Both the position numbers and the translations under genes were made by a program. A stretch of DNA of 64,000 nt from Oligoflexia bacterium (GTDB lineage Bacteria > Bdellovibrionota > Bacteriovoracia > Bacteriovoracales > Bacteriovoracaceae): the NCBI GenBank assembly GCA_015231955.1, contig JADGAN010000001.1, forward strand, positions 186,001 to 250,000. Direction: 5' to 3'. The notes below the pieces were generated by a model. The model was not told where the DNA came from, searched no databases, and saw only the letters and a program-made list of their open reading frames with translations. Below, piece after piece: positions 35,551 to 43,879 of this stretch. How positions within the stretch are numbered: the stretch's first letter is position 1; each line of letters starts with the position of its first letter.

Positions 35551-36195
35551 ATGATAAATAGTAGTGTAAAATATCATGATCAAAATTCAGCAAATTACGA
35601 TAAATCCTATAAAAATCCATACTGGAAGATATATAAGGAAATAACTTGGAATTATATAAAAGACTATCTTCCTCCCACCAAAAAAAGATCATTAATTCTA
35701 GATGCTGGTGGAGGAACAGGTGAATGGGCAATAAGACTTGCAAAACTTGGGTACAATGTTGTTCTTGCAGATGTATCTGAAGGTATGCTTGATGTAGCAG
35801 TAACTAAAATTAAAAAACTTAAATTAGGGAATAAAATTACAGTTATGAATCTTGATATATGCAAAATGCATCTTCTAGATTCAAAGCAATTCAATCTTAG
35901 TCTTGCCGAAGGTGATCCCGTTTCCTATTGTAGCAACCCCAATAAAGCAATTTCTGAACTATCTCGGGTTACCAAGATTGGTGGTTATGTAACCGTCTCA
36001 GTCGATAATAAACTCAGATGGGTTTCGGGGCTAATTAAAAATGGCCACCTAAAAGAAGCTCAGATTTCCTTAAAAAGCGGTATTGGGTATATGCGAGCAG
36101 GACATGATGATCAATTTCCTGCTCATATGTTTACAATCGAAGAACTGTCGGTTCTGTCGCACGATCCTCCATTGATTTTATTTAACATCGATTAA
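35551..36195 (+). pseudogene. Class I SAM-dependent methyltransferase, 3' end cut by IS
   Basis: AAGGAAGGA precedes the ATG. The N-terminal part is a standard Rossmann methyltransferase: ILDAGGGTGEWAIRLAKLGY (motif I), NVVLADVSEGMLDVA (motif II), LSLAEGDPVSYCSN, and the late helix ISELSRVTKIGGYVTVSVDN. The IS left end at 36150 falls after residue 199 in HMFTIEELSV, a block that normally continues for a further 30-60 residues. The last ~15 codons are IS-derived and end at 36195. The catalytic fold may be incomplete. In an intact ancestor it would have been the last gene of the peptide cluster and a candidate tailoring enzyme. Confidence 0.75.
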
Positions 36196-36979
36196 TGCCG
36201 ATGAAGATAAAGCGAAATTGTTTTTGTAATTTCAGGGATGGCTTGATGGCTCATATGAATCGATCACCTTTCTCCAATGATATTATTTTGCTTGCGATAC
36301 ACTGGTATCTTCGATATGCACTCAGCTATCGCGACCTAGAGGAAATTTTAGAAGAGCGCGGAATTGAGGTGGATCACTCCACCATCAATCGGTGGGTAAA
36401 AAGATACACTCCTGATATCGAGAAAAATTTCAGAAAAAGAAAAAGACCCACTGGCGGATCATGGCGAATGGATGAAACCTATGTCAAAGTTAAAGGCGTT
36501 TGGAAATATCTTTATCGAGCTGTAGACAAGGAAGGCAACACCATTGATTTCCTTTTGACAAGCAAGAGAGATACTGCTGCTGCTCATAGATTTTTCAAGA
36601 AGGCTATCAATAACAACGGCGTCCCAGATAAAATTAACATTGACAAGAGTGGTGCCAATAAGGCCGGCATACAAACCTATAATGAAAGGAATGGGTTCAA
36701 TATTGAAATAAGAGAGTGCAAATACCTCAATAACATTGTCGAGCAAGATCATCGATTCATAAAAAAAATTATACGGCCTATGCTTGGTTTCAAAAATTTC
36801 AATTATGCACGAATAACCTTGGCCGGAATTGAAATAGTAAGGATGATAAAGAAGGGACAGCTGTGCCTGGAAAACAGTGCAAATCTTACTGTTGCTGAGC
36901 AATTTTATTCATTGGCTTTTTAACACGGAACTGCCCCTATGGGGGAATCTGATCAAAATTTCAAGGATGCGACAGTACC
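36150..36979 (+). mobile_element. IS6-family insertion sequence, 830 bases
   Basis: The ends carry inverted repeats GGTTCTGTCGCA (36150-36161) and GGTACTGTCGCA (complement of 36968-36979), one mismatch in 12. Size and single transposase match the IS6 family. The flanking 8-mers, GAACTGTC on the left and TCATACAG on the right, are not identical, so no target duplication is seen. Together with truncated genes on both sides this points to an IS-mediated deletion or rearrangement. Confidence 0.88.
36195..36923 (+). CDS. IS6-family DDE transposase
   Basis: A 242-residue transposase with the family layout: SNDIILLAIHWYLRYALSYR DLEEIL, the HTH block VDHSTINRWVKRYTP, and the DDE residues in RMDETYVKVKG, NIDKSGAN and IVEQDHRFIKK. 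IIRPMLGFKNF and the terminal IEIVRMIKKGQ block complete the match. It appears full length, so the element may be active. The start is uncertain: ATGs at 36195, 36246 and 36255 are in frame, and family members usually begin close to the NRSPFSNDIIL block. Confidence 0.93.
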   Translation: MPMKIKRNCFCNFRDGLMAHMNRSPFSNDIILLAIHWYLRYALSYRDLEEILEERGIEVDHSTINRWVKRYTPDIEKNFRKRKRPTGGSWRMDETYVKVKGVWKYLYRAVDKEGNTIDFLLTSKRDTAAAHRFFKKAINNNGVPDKINIDKSGANKAGIQTYNERNGFNIEIRECKYLNNIVEQDHRFIKKIIRPMLGFKNFNYARITLAGIEIVRMIKKGQLCLENSANLTVAEQFYSLAF

Positions 36980-37444
36980 TCATACAGTGCTGTTTGTAAA
37001 TTGCTTGTAGACAGAAATTTGAATATACCATTATCGGAATTATTTAAGGGTGAGGTATTTTATCAAAACAGATTTGATTCCAGGTATGATTTACAGGCAG
37101 CATCTTTTGTGGAATTTATATTAACAAAGTATGGTAAGAATAGCTTGAGGAAGGCATTTGCTCAATATGAACCACCTAGCGATGCGAACCCTATTTGTGA
37201 TATGAATATTTTTCTAAGATCTACTTTTGGTGAGACACTTCTTTGCTTAGAAGACGGGTGGAAGCAATATTTAAATGCTTTTGATGCAAAAAGTGAAGAG
37301 TTAATGAAGGTCAGGCCGATTTTGATACCGCTGGTGATCCCTAAATCTAAAAGATGTGCCTTTTGTTATTCTCCTATTCGAGAGGAAAGGGATGACTGTA
37401 ATTTCTGCAACAACAAACTAGTGTCTGTGAAATATCTTTTTTAG
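36980..37444 (+). pseudogene. 5'-truncated gene fragment, peptidase-MA-like C-terminal region
   Basis: The frame is open from the IS right end (YSAVCKLLVDRNLNIPLSEL) to the stop at 37444, about 154 codons. No ribosome site supports the TTG at 37001, so the gene has lost its 5' part. The block DLQAASFVEFILTKYGKNSL RKAF resembles the helix after the active site in gluzincin (peptidase-MA-like) proteins; the zinc motif itself would be in the lost part. The C-terminus has a CAFCYSPI...CNFCNNK zinc-ribbon-like pair. Probably non-functional. Confidence 0.6.
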
Positions 37445-37480
37445 GTCAACATACTTGCAACTGCCCCTTATACGATGTGC

Positions 37481-37717
37481 TTAATTTTTTGTTTTTATTC
37501 TGTGCAAAACCACTTCAAAAATTCCAGTATTAATCTCATTTTGGTAATCAGCAATAAACTTGCTACTCCTATTCTCTAGACCATAATAAATATAATCAAG
37601 AGAAACGTTGAAGTAGATGGCCATCTTGCTAACGTGATTGACGCTTCTCGGTTCACTGCCGCTCAACCATCCATGAAGAGTTTGTAGAGGGATTTTGGTT
37701 GCTTGTATGCTCACCAT
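37481..37717 (-). CDS. Small XRE-type helix-turn-helix regulator
   Basis: A 78-residue protein. IPLQTLHGWLSGSEPRSVNH VSKMAIYFNVSLDYIYYGLE matches the recognition and support helices of XRE/Cro-type DNA-binding domains. The usual first helix is short or missing, because an in-frame stop lies just upstream of the ATG at 37717. Either this is a minimal regulator or a worn copy. Two palindromes at 37840 and 37890 lie 120-190 bases upstream of its start and are plausible binding sites. Confidence 0.6.
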   Translation of the reverse strand: MVSIQATKIPLQTLHGWLSGSEPRSVNHVSKMAIYFNVSLDYIYYGLENRSSKFIADYQNEINTGIFEVVLHRIKTKN

Positions 37718-38255
37718 CTTGGAGTGAAGGGTTTATTTTTTAGATCAAGCTTGTTACTTAGGGTGTTAATATGGATTCATCCACCGACAGAGGAAATATC
37801 TTTTGAAGTGGAAGAAATTGTGATAGTGCTTTCAAGCGTACAAAGGCTTTTGTTGATTGTTATTTTTTCGTAAAAAAATTCAAAATCAAACAAAGGCCTT
37901 TGTCATTTCGTGAGGCCTAGATGCTTGGCCGCAATTTTCAATGATAGGTGAACTTTTTAAAACAGTTTGGACTGTCGATTATATCGGCATTTTAAACATT
38001 TCAAAGGGTGCTTAAGGAAGGATTTAGGCCAAAACAAGTGATGTTGACTATGAATACGACATTGCTCAGGGTTGGAAGATGAAGGTTGTGGAGAGGATAT
38101 TATTCGAACAACGGCCATTCCTGGGTTGGGACAAATTTTATAAAATTATTTCTTTATTTTGATCTTTTAGGATTTCTCAATAAAAGTAATGATTTTCACT
38201 AGAGTGTAAAGTAAGCAGTAATAATAATTAATAAAGAAGAAAGGAGAACAAATCT
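37718..38255. other. 538-base intergenic region with operator-like palindromes
   Basis: This gap separates the XRE-like gene (reading left) from the secreted-protein series (reading right). It holds two 14-base palindromes (37840-37853 and 37890-37903), AT-rich sequence before the first secreted gene, and the ribosome site AGGAG at about 38243. No coding region with recognisable similarity was found in it. Confidence 0.5.
37840..37903. promoter_or_regulatory. Paired 14-base palindromes, 50-base spacing
   Basis: ACAAAGGCTTTTGT (37840-37853, one mismatch from perfect symmetry) and ACAAAGGCCTTTGT (37890-37903, perfectly symmetric) have centres exactly 50 bases apart, close to five helical turns. 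They lie between a small HTH gene and a divergent operon, the usual place for dimer operator sites bound on one face of the DNA. Confidence 0.55.
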
Positions 38256-38969
38256 ATGTCTAGAATTAATGTTCAGAGTGTAACAAAAAAAATCATCGTG
38301 ATGATTTTTTTATTTATGTTTTGTATGATAAGTTTAGTATCAACTCTCTTTGCCACTGAAGATCTCGCTTGCTCTTCTCCTAATATGTCACTTAAATCGT
38401 GCTTACTTGTTCTTCAGAGGGAACTCGCTGATAGTAAACGGAAAATTTTAGAACTAGAACAATCTCGGGCCGCTCAACAAGAGCTCTCCGCCTTGAAAAC
38501 TTTTACAATTGGAGGCGACTCTCAATACTATTACCCTGTATGGTTTGCTGATAACTGTTGGCATGAGGGGGAAACAAAGTTAGTCATCTCTAGGGCCAGT
38601 ATCCACACCAATGGAGAATGGGCCGGAAGTGTGAATATCCGCTTTGTTTATCACTCTTTTGCTTGTGGTCACGGCTCATCCTTTTTAGATGCTGCTATTG
38701 AATATACCAATGCTGGTACTAGTGCTAATCGTGGTCCCTTTATTGCTAACTTTGATTCTACCAATGGTTGCAGTGCAGGCGGAATTGTTGTGTGGTTAAG
38801 AGGAGGTGGGTTGACCTATAATTATAAATCAAGTTGTACTGTGTCTCCAGTTTTTTCTACGACTGAACCGATTACCATCCCTGGAAGCAATGTCCTCAGG
38901 GAGAAAACCGATAAAATAGATGCAAAAGTAACAAGTATTATGGGAATGGGTTTACAACACATACATTAA
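38256..38969 (+). CDS. Secreted coiled-coil fibre-like protein 1
   Basis: A 237-residue exported protein. A signal peptide (basic start, hydrophobic core to about residue 32) is followed by the module LACSSPNMSLKSCLLVLQRE, with Cys-x9-Cys, running into a heptad-like coiled coil (LADSKRKILELEQSRAAQQE). The C-terminal domain begins FTIGGDSQYYYPVWF and is beta-rich with paired cysteines. It ends with GLQHIH. AGGAG precedes the ATG. The same N-terminal module occurs in the next three genes with different C-terminal domains, which suggests oligomeric fibres with interchangeable tips. Function is inferred from architecture. Confidence 0.7.
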   Translation: MSRINVQSVTKKIIVMIFLFMFCMISLVSTLFATEDLACSSPNMSLKSCLLVLQRELADSKRKILELEQSRAAQQELSALKTFTIGGDSQYYYPVWFADNCWHEGETKLVISRASIHTNGEWAGSVNIRFVYHSFACGHGSSFLDAAIEYTNAGTSANRGPFIANFDSTNGCSAGGIVVWLRGGGLTYNYKSSCTVSPVFSTTEPITIPGSNVLREKTDKIDAKVTSIMGMGLQHIH

Positions 38970-38986
38970 AAAAAAATGGAGTTTCA

Positions 38987-39895
38987 ATGAATCTTTCACG
39001 GACACAAGCAAAAACAAAAATAATGTTAATAGGGCCTTCACTCCTCTTGATAGCAACATTAATGATCCCTTTCTTGTTCTCGTTCTCGGCCAAGGCCGTT
39101 GATCCTGTCTCTTGCGATCAACCAGGAATGAGTTTGAAACAATGTTTAGCTTCTCTACAAAGAACGATCAATGCTTTAGTTGTCGAGAACACCGCCTTAA
39201 CTAATCGTCTTAACGATAAGGTCCCCTCTCTCCCCAATATTTGGAAAAATAGTAAGTTTTTAGTATTAGCTGATCCCACTGGAACCCCATCAACAACGAA
39301 TAATCTCAAAGATTGGGTTCCTCATACTCATGGAGGGGCCATTGTCACTTATGAACCTGTATCAAAATATACAAGTGGTTTCGTGGGTATCTATGCTGAA
39401 AAAACAAGTCCCTCCTATTACGATAGAGCGAATGGTTTTCAATCGGCAACAGAAAAAAACCCTTTCTGGTATGGCGCTTGGGATACAGGTCCAAGAATTT
39501 CAAGAGAAGGGTGGAACAACTCCAGTTTTGATATCCTAAAACTTCACGTCTCTGCCGGTTTAAATGCTGGAAGAATCAATCAATCTCAATCAAAGACGAT
39601 TCACTCTCCAACAAGCAAATATGTTTTCAGTATGTATGTTAAGTTTTTACAAGGCAGTTCCTTTGGTGTCAGCCAAGATGTTTTGAATACTGCTGCTATT
39701 ATTTCTCGAACCGAATGTGACAAAAGTCCTCAAGGGTGGTGTCTCTTTAAAGGGGAGTTTTATGGATATTCCACTGATAATCCTTACCTCGGTTTTGGAA
39801 AACCTTTAGGAGATACCAGTGAGCTTGAAGTTTTAGTGGCCCTTCCTTACATCTATTCTAATGAAGCTCTTTGGGCCGCTCATCCTGGTGAGTAA
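38987..39895 (+). CDS. Secreted coiled-coil fibre-like protein 2
   Basis: A 302-residue exported protein. The signal peptide ends near FSAKAVD. The shared module VSCDQPGMSLKQCLASLQRT (Cys-x9-Cys) leads into INALVVENTALTNRLNDK, a short coiled coil. The C-terminal ~230 residues are unrelated to protein 1 and rich in aromatic residues and Gly (NPFWYGAWDTGPRISREGW), as in carbohydrate-binding beta-sandwich folds; no specific family is recognised. GGAG lies 8 bases before the ATG. It follows protein 1 after 17 bases. Confidence 0.7.
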   Translation: MNLSRTQAKTKIMLIGPSLLLIATLMIPFLFSFSAKAVDPVSCDQPGMSLKQCLASLQRTINALVVENTALTNRLNDKVPSLPNIWKNSKFLVLADPTGTPSTTNNLKDWVPHTHGGAIVTYEPVSKYTSGFVGIYAEKTSPSYYDRANGFQSATEKNPFWYGAWDTGPRISREGWNNSSFDILKLHVSAGLNAGRINQSQSKTIHSPTSKYVFSMYVKFLQGSSFGVSQDVLNTAAIISRTECDKSPQGWCLFKGEFYGYSTDNPYLGFGKPLGDTSELEVLVALPYIYSNEALWAAHPGE

Positions 39896-39959
39896 GCACA
39901 AAAAGAAGAGGTCAAAGTAATAGCAATAGTAACAGTATTCTTATCTCTAGGATAAAAAA

Positions 39960-40628
39960 ATGACACGTTTAGCATTGATTGTTGGCTTGATTTTAATGGT
40001 GGTGGCACCTTCTTTATCTTTTAGTTCTGAAACCGATGATCTTTGTCCCATCGGTGCTCCTATTAGTGTCTGTGTAAAACAGTTAAGGGCCAAAATTGTA
40101 GAGCTTGATCAGGCCGTTAAAGAAATCAAAAAACCGACGACGCCTGTGGTGGTTGCCGATCCCAATGCTCTTGTCTATCGACGCCTTAGTGTTTTTAGCT
40201 TTATCCATCCTGCTGAAGGTTATCCTGCAGGATCGGAATGGAAAACAGCTTGGTACCATCTTTTTACTCCCGTTAAAAATAAGGGCCAAGAGATGTTCCG
40301 TTATGATTTGCATGGTTATTCTTACGCCGAAGGGATGCCTTTAGATTTGACCTGGGTGGGTTACTACTATTTCCATTATGACGATTTTAATCAGCAACAT
40401 GCTTTAGATCGCAGTAATATGATCTCTAAACAACCCGATTTTAAAGTATCCATGTATACGACAAAGAAGGGGTTTTTAGTTTTAAAGTTTGGCCCTATCA
40501 GCAGGTACCATAATAGCTTTACTTTGGATTACCAATCAGGTTCGAATGGCCCTCGGGAGACCGATCATTCAGCTCAAAACTATCGGGCCGTGATTACGGA
40601 TGGGGATGTTGAACTTAAAGACGAATAG
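39960..40628 (+). CDS. Secreted coiled-coil fibre-like protein 3
   Basis: A 222-residue exported protein with signal peptide (residues 1-22). A shorter version of the shared module, DLCPIGAPISVCVKQLRAKI (Cys-x8-Cys), continues into VELDQAVKEIKK. The C-terminal domain (LSVFSFIHPAEG, YYYFHYDDF, GFLVLKFGPISRYHN) has a beta-strand pattern with many aromatics, like the receptor-binding ends of fibre proteins; this resemblance is only by composition. AGGA precedes the ATG by eight bases. Confidence 0.68.
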   Translation: MTRLALIVGLILMVVAPSLSFSSETDDLCPIGAPISVCVKQLRAKIVELDQAVKEIKKPTTPVVVADPNALVYRRLSVFSFIHPAEGYPAGSEWKTAWYHLFTPVKNKGQEMFRYDLHGYSYAEGMPLDLTWVGYYYFHYDDFNQQHALDRSNMISKQPDFKVSMYTTKKGFLVLKFGPISRYHNSFTLDYQSGSNGPRETDHSAQNYRAVITDGDVELKDE

Positions 40629-40674
40629 TTCCTGAAATTTAATTGAGTCAATCATGACGGAGGATTTATTTCAT

Positions 40675-41580
40675 ATGCATTATCAACAAAGAAGACTCTT
40701 ATTCATAAGTCTGTTTTTATTAACTCTTTTTATCAACTTTCTTTCTTTTCCACTGCAAGTGCAAGCGGGTGAACTCTCTTGTAGGGGGTTGCCACTTGTC
40801 GATTGTATTAACAGATTAATCGATCAGGTCAATCAGCAAGATCATTTATTACGAGTGGCCACTCAAAGTGATCTGATGGAACAAGGACTGCTCTATTTTC
40901 CTTTTGATAACAATCTTAACGATGCTGGGCGATTTCACTTTTTAGCAAGAAAAACTTCTGAAACGATGAAAGAGACTTTTACAAACGATCGCAAGGGGCA
41001 GACCTACAAAGCACTTCTTTTCTCATCGGCAGAACAGAGTTGTTTGGAATTAACCTCAACAGAGAAAAGTAATGCCAATCTTCATGGATCGTTTACGCTC
41101 GGGGCCTGGGTGAAGGTTTCTCCTGATGCCGATTTTTCATCAGGCGGAAGCATGATTGTGGCCAAACACTATACTTGTGGGCAACGATCTTTTGATTTAT
41201 CGTTTGCTCATGGATATAAGACCAAAGTAAGGTTTACTCTTTATAATGCTTCCGATTCGGCACCTCCACCCTCTTATGTCAGTGGTGAACATTATATTCA
41301 TTTTGATTTTCCCGCCGATGGAGGATGGCATCTTGTTATTGGCAGTTATGACTATCTTTCTGGTAAAATGATGCTCTTCCTTGATGGAGAACTGAAGCAG
41401 GATGCCTCTATCGGAGCAGTTGAAATCAAGCAAACAGAGCAAACGATCACCATCGGCTGTTACCATAATTCTTCTAGCTCTGTTAGCTTTAGAGGGTATT
41501 TTAATGGAGGCATTGATGATGTTTTTGTTTTAGATCGTGCAGTCTCTGAAAGTTGGGCCAAAGTGATGTCTCTTCTCTGA
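40675..41580 (+). CDS. Secreted LamG-like (concanavalin-fold) protein 4
   Basis: A 301-residue exported protein. After the signal peptide (ends near VQAGE) comes a module LSCRGLPLVDCINRLIDQV (Cys-x7-Cys) and short coiled coil. Residues from about 85 form a LamG/concanavalin-like domain: GLLYFPFDNNLNDAG, GSFTLGAWVKVSPDADF, GGWHLVIGSYDYLSGKMMLF and YFNGGIDDVFVLDRAVSE are typical strand blocks. Such domains bind glycans or proteins. Start at 40675 is preferred because GGAGG is 11 bases upstream; an ATG at 40654 precedes that site. Last of the four-gene series. Confidence 0.78.
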   Translation: MHYQQRRLLFISLFLLTLFINFLSFPLQVQAGELSCRGLPLVDCINRLIDQVNQQDHLLRVATQSDLMEQGLLYFPFDNNLNDAGRFHFLARKTSETMKETFTNDRKGQTYKALLFSSAEQSCLELTSTEKSNANLHGSFTLGAWVKVSPDADFSSGGSMIVAKHYTCGQRSFDLSFAHGYKTKVRFTLYNASDSAPPPSYVSGEHYIHFDFPADGGWHLVIGSYDYLSGKMMLFLDGELKQDASIGAVEIKQTEQTITIGCYHNSSSSVSFRGYFNGGIDDVFVLDRAVSESWAKVMSLL

Positions 41581-41858
41581 AAGATTAGTTCGTTTTGTCA
41601 CTATTTTGCATGTATCGGCCTAAATAGCAAAATGTGGTAAGGATGGATAAATTTTGTCAAAAAAAGCAAACTCACGATAAATCAATAATTTTTCCGATTA
41701 GTTTTTAGACGAAAATAAACTATAACTTGCTGAATTCATTATCTAGACGGCATTTTGATGATTTTTTTAAAAAAAATCAAGTTTGACGTGTTGTTATCTA
41801 AAAGATAAAAGCGTTGATCAAATAGAGTGCCAATGAGGGGTCATGGAGTAAAAAAATT

Positions 41859-43277
41859 GTGTCCATAGTAACCAAACAGATAGCGATGAATGCAAAAGAG
41901 AATCATAGAATTTTAATTATTGAAGATGAAGATTATTTCAGACGATTCCTAGTTAAGTTGCTCTCTCCTTATGCAAAAGTAATTGAGGCCAATTCTAAAG
42001 AGCAGGCCACTAAAGAACTAAAGAAAGATTCTTTTGATGCCGTGATTATCGATATTGATTTGCAAGGAAAGCCGTCTGGTTTCGATATCTTGAAAATGGC
42101 AAAATCTTTAGATATCTACTCTATAATGCTTACTGATAATGATAGTGATGAATATATTAGAAAAGCATACTCTCTAGGTTGTGATCAATATCTAAGTAAA
42201 AATCAATCTGAGCATGTTTTAGATCTTCTCATTCGTGAGCGGCTTTCAGTTGCAAATCAGATATTATCAAAATATTTTTTCACAAGCGAATATATTACAT
42301 ATGATCAATCCTTGATTTCAGAGATCACTTCTTTGAAATCAAGATTATCTTCAGATCGATCTCTTTTGTTGCTTGGGCCTACTGGTGTTGGCAAGACAAA
42401 GCTTGCTGAACATATTCATAAAATGATGGGTGGTAAGAAAGATAATTTTATTTCGCTTAATATCGCGGCCCTTCCTTCTGATCTGATTGAGCGTGAACTT
42501 TTTGGTTACCAGAGGGGTGCATTTATAGGTGCCCGAAGCGATAAGAAGGGTCTTATGGAGATGGCACAAGAGGGGACGCTTTTTTTAGATGAGATCACGT
42601 CTCTGCCCCAAGCTTTGCAAAAGAAATTATTAAAATGCTTGGAAGAAAAGATATTTTATCCTCTTGGGGCGGCTAAACCTAAGCAAATCCAATTTAGATT
42701 GATTACTTCCACTGGTGAAGATATCTATGGGTTAATTGAGTCTAGAGAATTCAGGGCCGATCTTTTTTTTAGAATAGCTGGAATTATTGTTAATATTCCG
42801 GCGCTTTCTAAGCGTAAAGGAGACATTGTTCCGCTAATCAAGCATTTTATTAATCAAGGTGTTTGTCAAATTACAATAAGTGAAAAGGCCATGGAGCTTC
42901 TTGTAAATTACTCGTGGCCAGGAAATGTTCGTGAATTGCAATCAGTCATTCAGGATCTTGTTTCAACAGTAAAGTGTGAAGCTACTCCCAGAGATCTTCC
43001 TCATCATATTCGTTTAAATTCTCCCCCTATCTCTAAAATAGAAGGAGAAAAATTTGTCAGTCAAGTTCATTTGAAATTTATAGGGGATTATGGATATCCA
43101 AAATTTATAAGAAAGTTTGAGGCCGAAGTGGGGGTTGCACTTGCTAAAAAATTTTCTGGGCGATCGGCCGAAGGTGCTGAATATTGTAAGATTAGCAAAA
43201 ACTATTACTACAAAATTATCAATTGGGGAAAAGATATGGATAGACATATTTTTAGTAAAAATAAATTGGAGGTGTGA
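41859..43277 (+). CDS. NtrC-family sigma-54-dependent response regulator
   Basis: A 472-residue regulator. The receiver domain has ILIIEDED, the phospho-acceptor in VIIDIDLQGK, the LTDND strand and the LSKN lysine. The AAA+ domain has Walker A GPTGVGKTKLAEHI, Walker B GTLFLDEI, the FRADLFFRI arginine-finger block and SWPGNVRELQ. The sigma-54 contact loop reads GAFIGA instead of GAFTGA. The C-terminal domain is longer than a simple Fis-type HTH. Start is a GTG with GGAG about 11 bases upstream; an ATG at 41886 lacks a site. First gene of a five-gene operon that ends in a hybrid kinase, its likely partner. Confidence 0.9.
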   Translation: MSIVTKQIAMNAKENHRILIIEDEDYFRRFLVKLLSPYAKVIEANSKEQATKELKKDSFDAVIIDIDLQGKPSGFDILKMAKSLDIYSIMLTDNDSDEYIRKAYSLGCDQYLSKNQSEHVLDLLIRERLSVANQILSKYFFTSEYITYDQSLISEITSLKSRLSSDRSLLLLGPTGVGKTKLAEHIHKMMGGKKDNFISLNIAALPSDLIERELFGYQRGAFIGARSDKKGLMEMAQEGTLFLDEITSLPQALQKKLLKCLEEKIFYPLGAAKPKQIQFRLITSTGEDIYGLIESREFRADLFFRIAGIIVNIPALSKRKGDIVPLIKHFINQGVCQITISEKAMELLVNYSWPGNVRELQSVIQDLVSTVKCEATPRDLPHHIRLNSPPISKIEGEKFVSQVHLKFIGDYGYPKFIRKFEAEVGVALAKKFSGRSAEGAEYCKISKNYYYKIINWGKDMDRHIFSKNKLEV

Positions 43278-43279
43278 TT

Positions 43280-43879
43280 ATGAGCGATGCAAATGAGTTG
43301 ATGGAGAGGAGATCTACAAGGAAAAGAATATGTGTGTTTTGCAGTGCCAGTGAAAATATTTCGCAAGATTTTATCATGTTAAGTGCAAAGGTTGGAACCA
43401 TAATATGCAAACAATCTCTTGATTTAATTTACGGTGGAGATTCAAAGGGTATGATGGGTGAATTGGCAAAATCTGTTATGCATCAGCAAGGATATGTACT
43501 TGGCATCTTTCCTCAATTGATAGAGGGGAATGAAATTAAAAATCGTGATATTTCAAAGCTTATTGTTGTGAATGATCTTTTTGAAAGAAAAAAAAATATG
43601 CTTGCATTATCCGATCTGTTCCTTGCCTTGCCAGGAGGCATAGGGACAATAGATGAGATTACAGAAGTTCTGGTGCATATTAATCTTGGCATTATAAAAA
43701 AAACATTAATTATTTTTAATTTTAATAATTTCTATGTTGATTTCATTAAGCATCTAGAAAAAATGCAATCAATAGGCATGGTGAGTGAAAAAATTTTCAA
43801 ACAAATTTATATTGTAAATAGCATTGAAGAATTAGATCAAGTTTTCAATACTTTAAAAGGAAAAGAGATTCTGCTATGA
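43280..43879 (+). CDS. LOG-family nucleotide phosphoribohydrolase
   Basis: A 199-residue protein of the Lonely Guy (lysine-decarboxylase-like) family, which releases the base from nucleoside 5'-monophosphates. CVFCSASENIS opens the Rossmann fold, and YGGDSKGMMGELAKSV and LPGGIGTIDEITEVL match the conserved YGGGxxGLMG and PGGxGTxxE motifs. GGAGG is 7 bases before the ATG at 43280, so the GTG at 43274 is unlikely. It overlaps the PfkB-type kinase gene by ATGA. Enzymes of this family make cytokinins in some species; the substrate here is unknown. Confidence 0.88.
   Translation: MSDANELMERRSTRKRICVFCSASENISQDFIMLSAKVGTIICKQSLDLIYGGDSKGMMGELAKSVMHQQGYVLGIFPQLIEGNEIKNRDISKLIVVNDLFERKKNMLALSDLFLALPGGIGTIDEITEVLVHINLGIIKKTLIIFNFNNFYVDFIKHLEKMQSIGMVSEKIFKQIYIVNSIEELDQVFNTLKGKEILL

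Noticed and set aside
37001-37444. Intact gene starting at TTG 37001
   Set aside because: The frame is open back to the IS end, and no ribosome site is present; better explained as a 5'-truncated gene.
41596-41612. Sigma-54-like TTGTCAC...TTGC upstream of the regulator operon
   Set aside because: The invariant GG is not present, so the match is insufficient.
41603-41633. ATTTTGC / GCAAAAT inverted repeat after the LamG-like gene
   Set aside because: Seven-base stem with a 17-base loop and no T-tract; too weak to call a terminator.
41760-41778. GATTTTTTTAAAAAAAATC palindrome
   Set aside because: A pure A/T palindrome expected by chance in AT-rich DNA; no supporting context.
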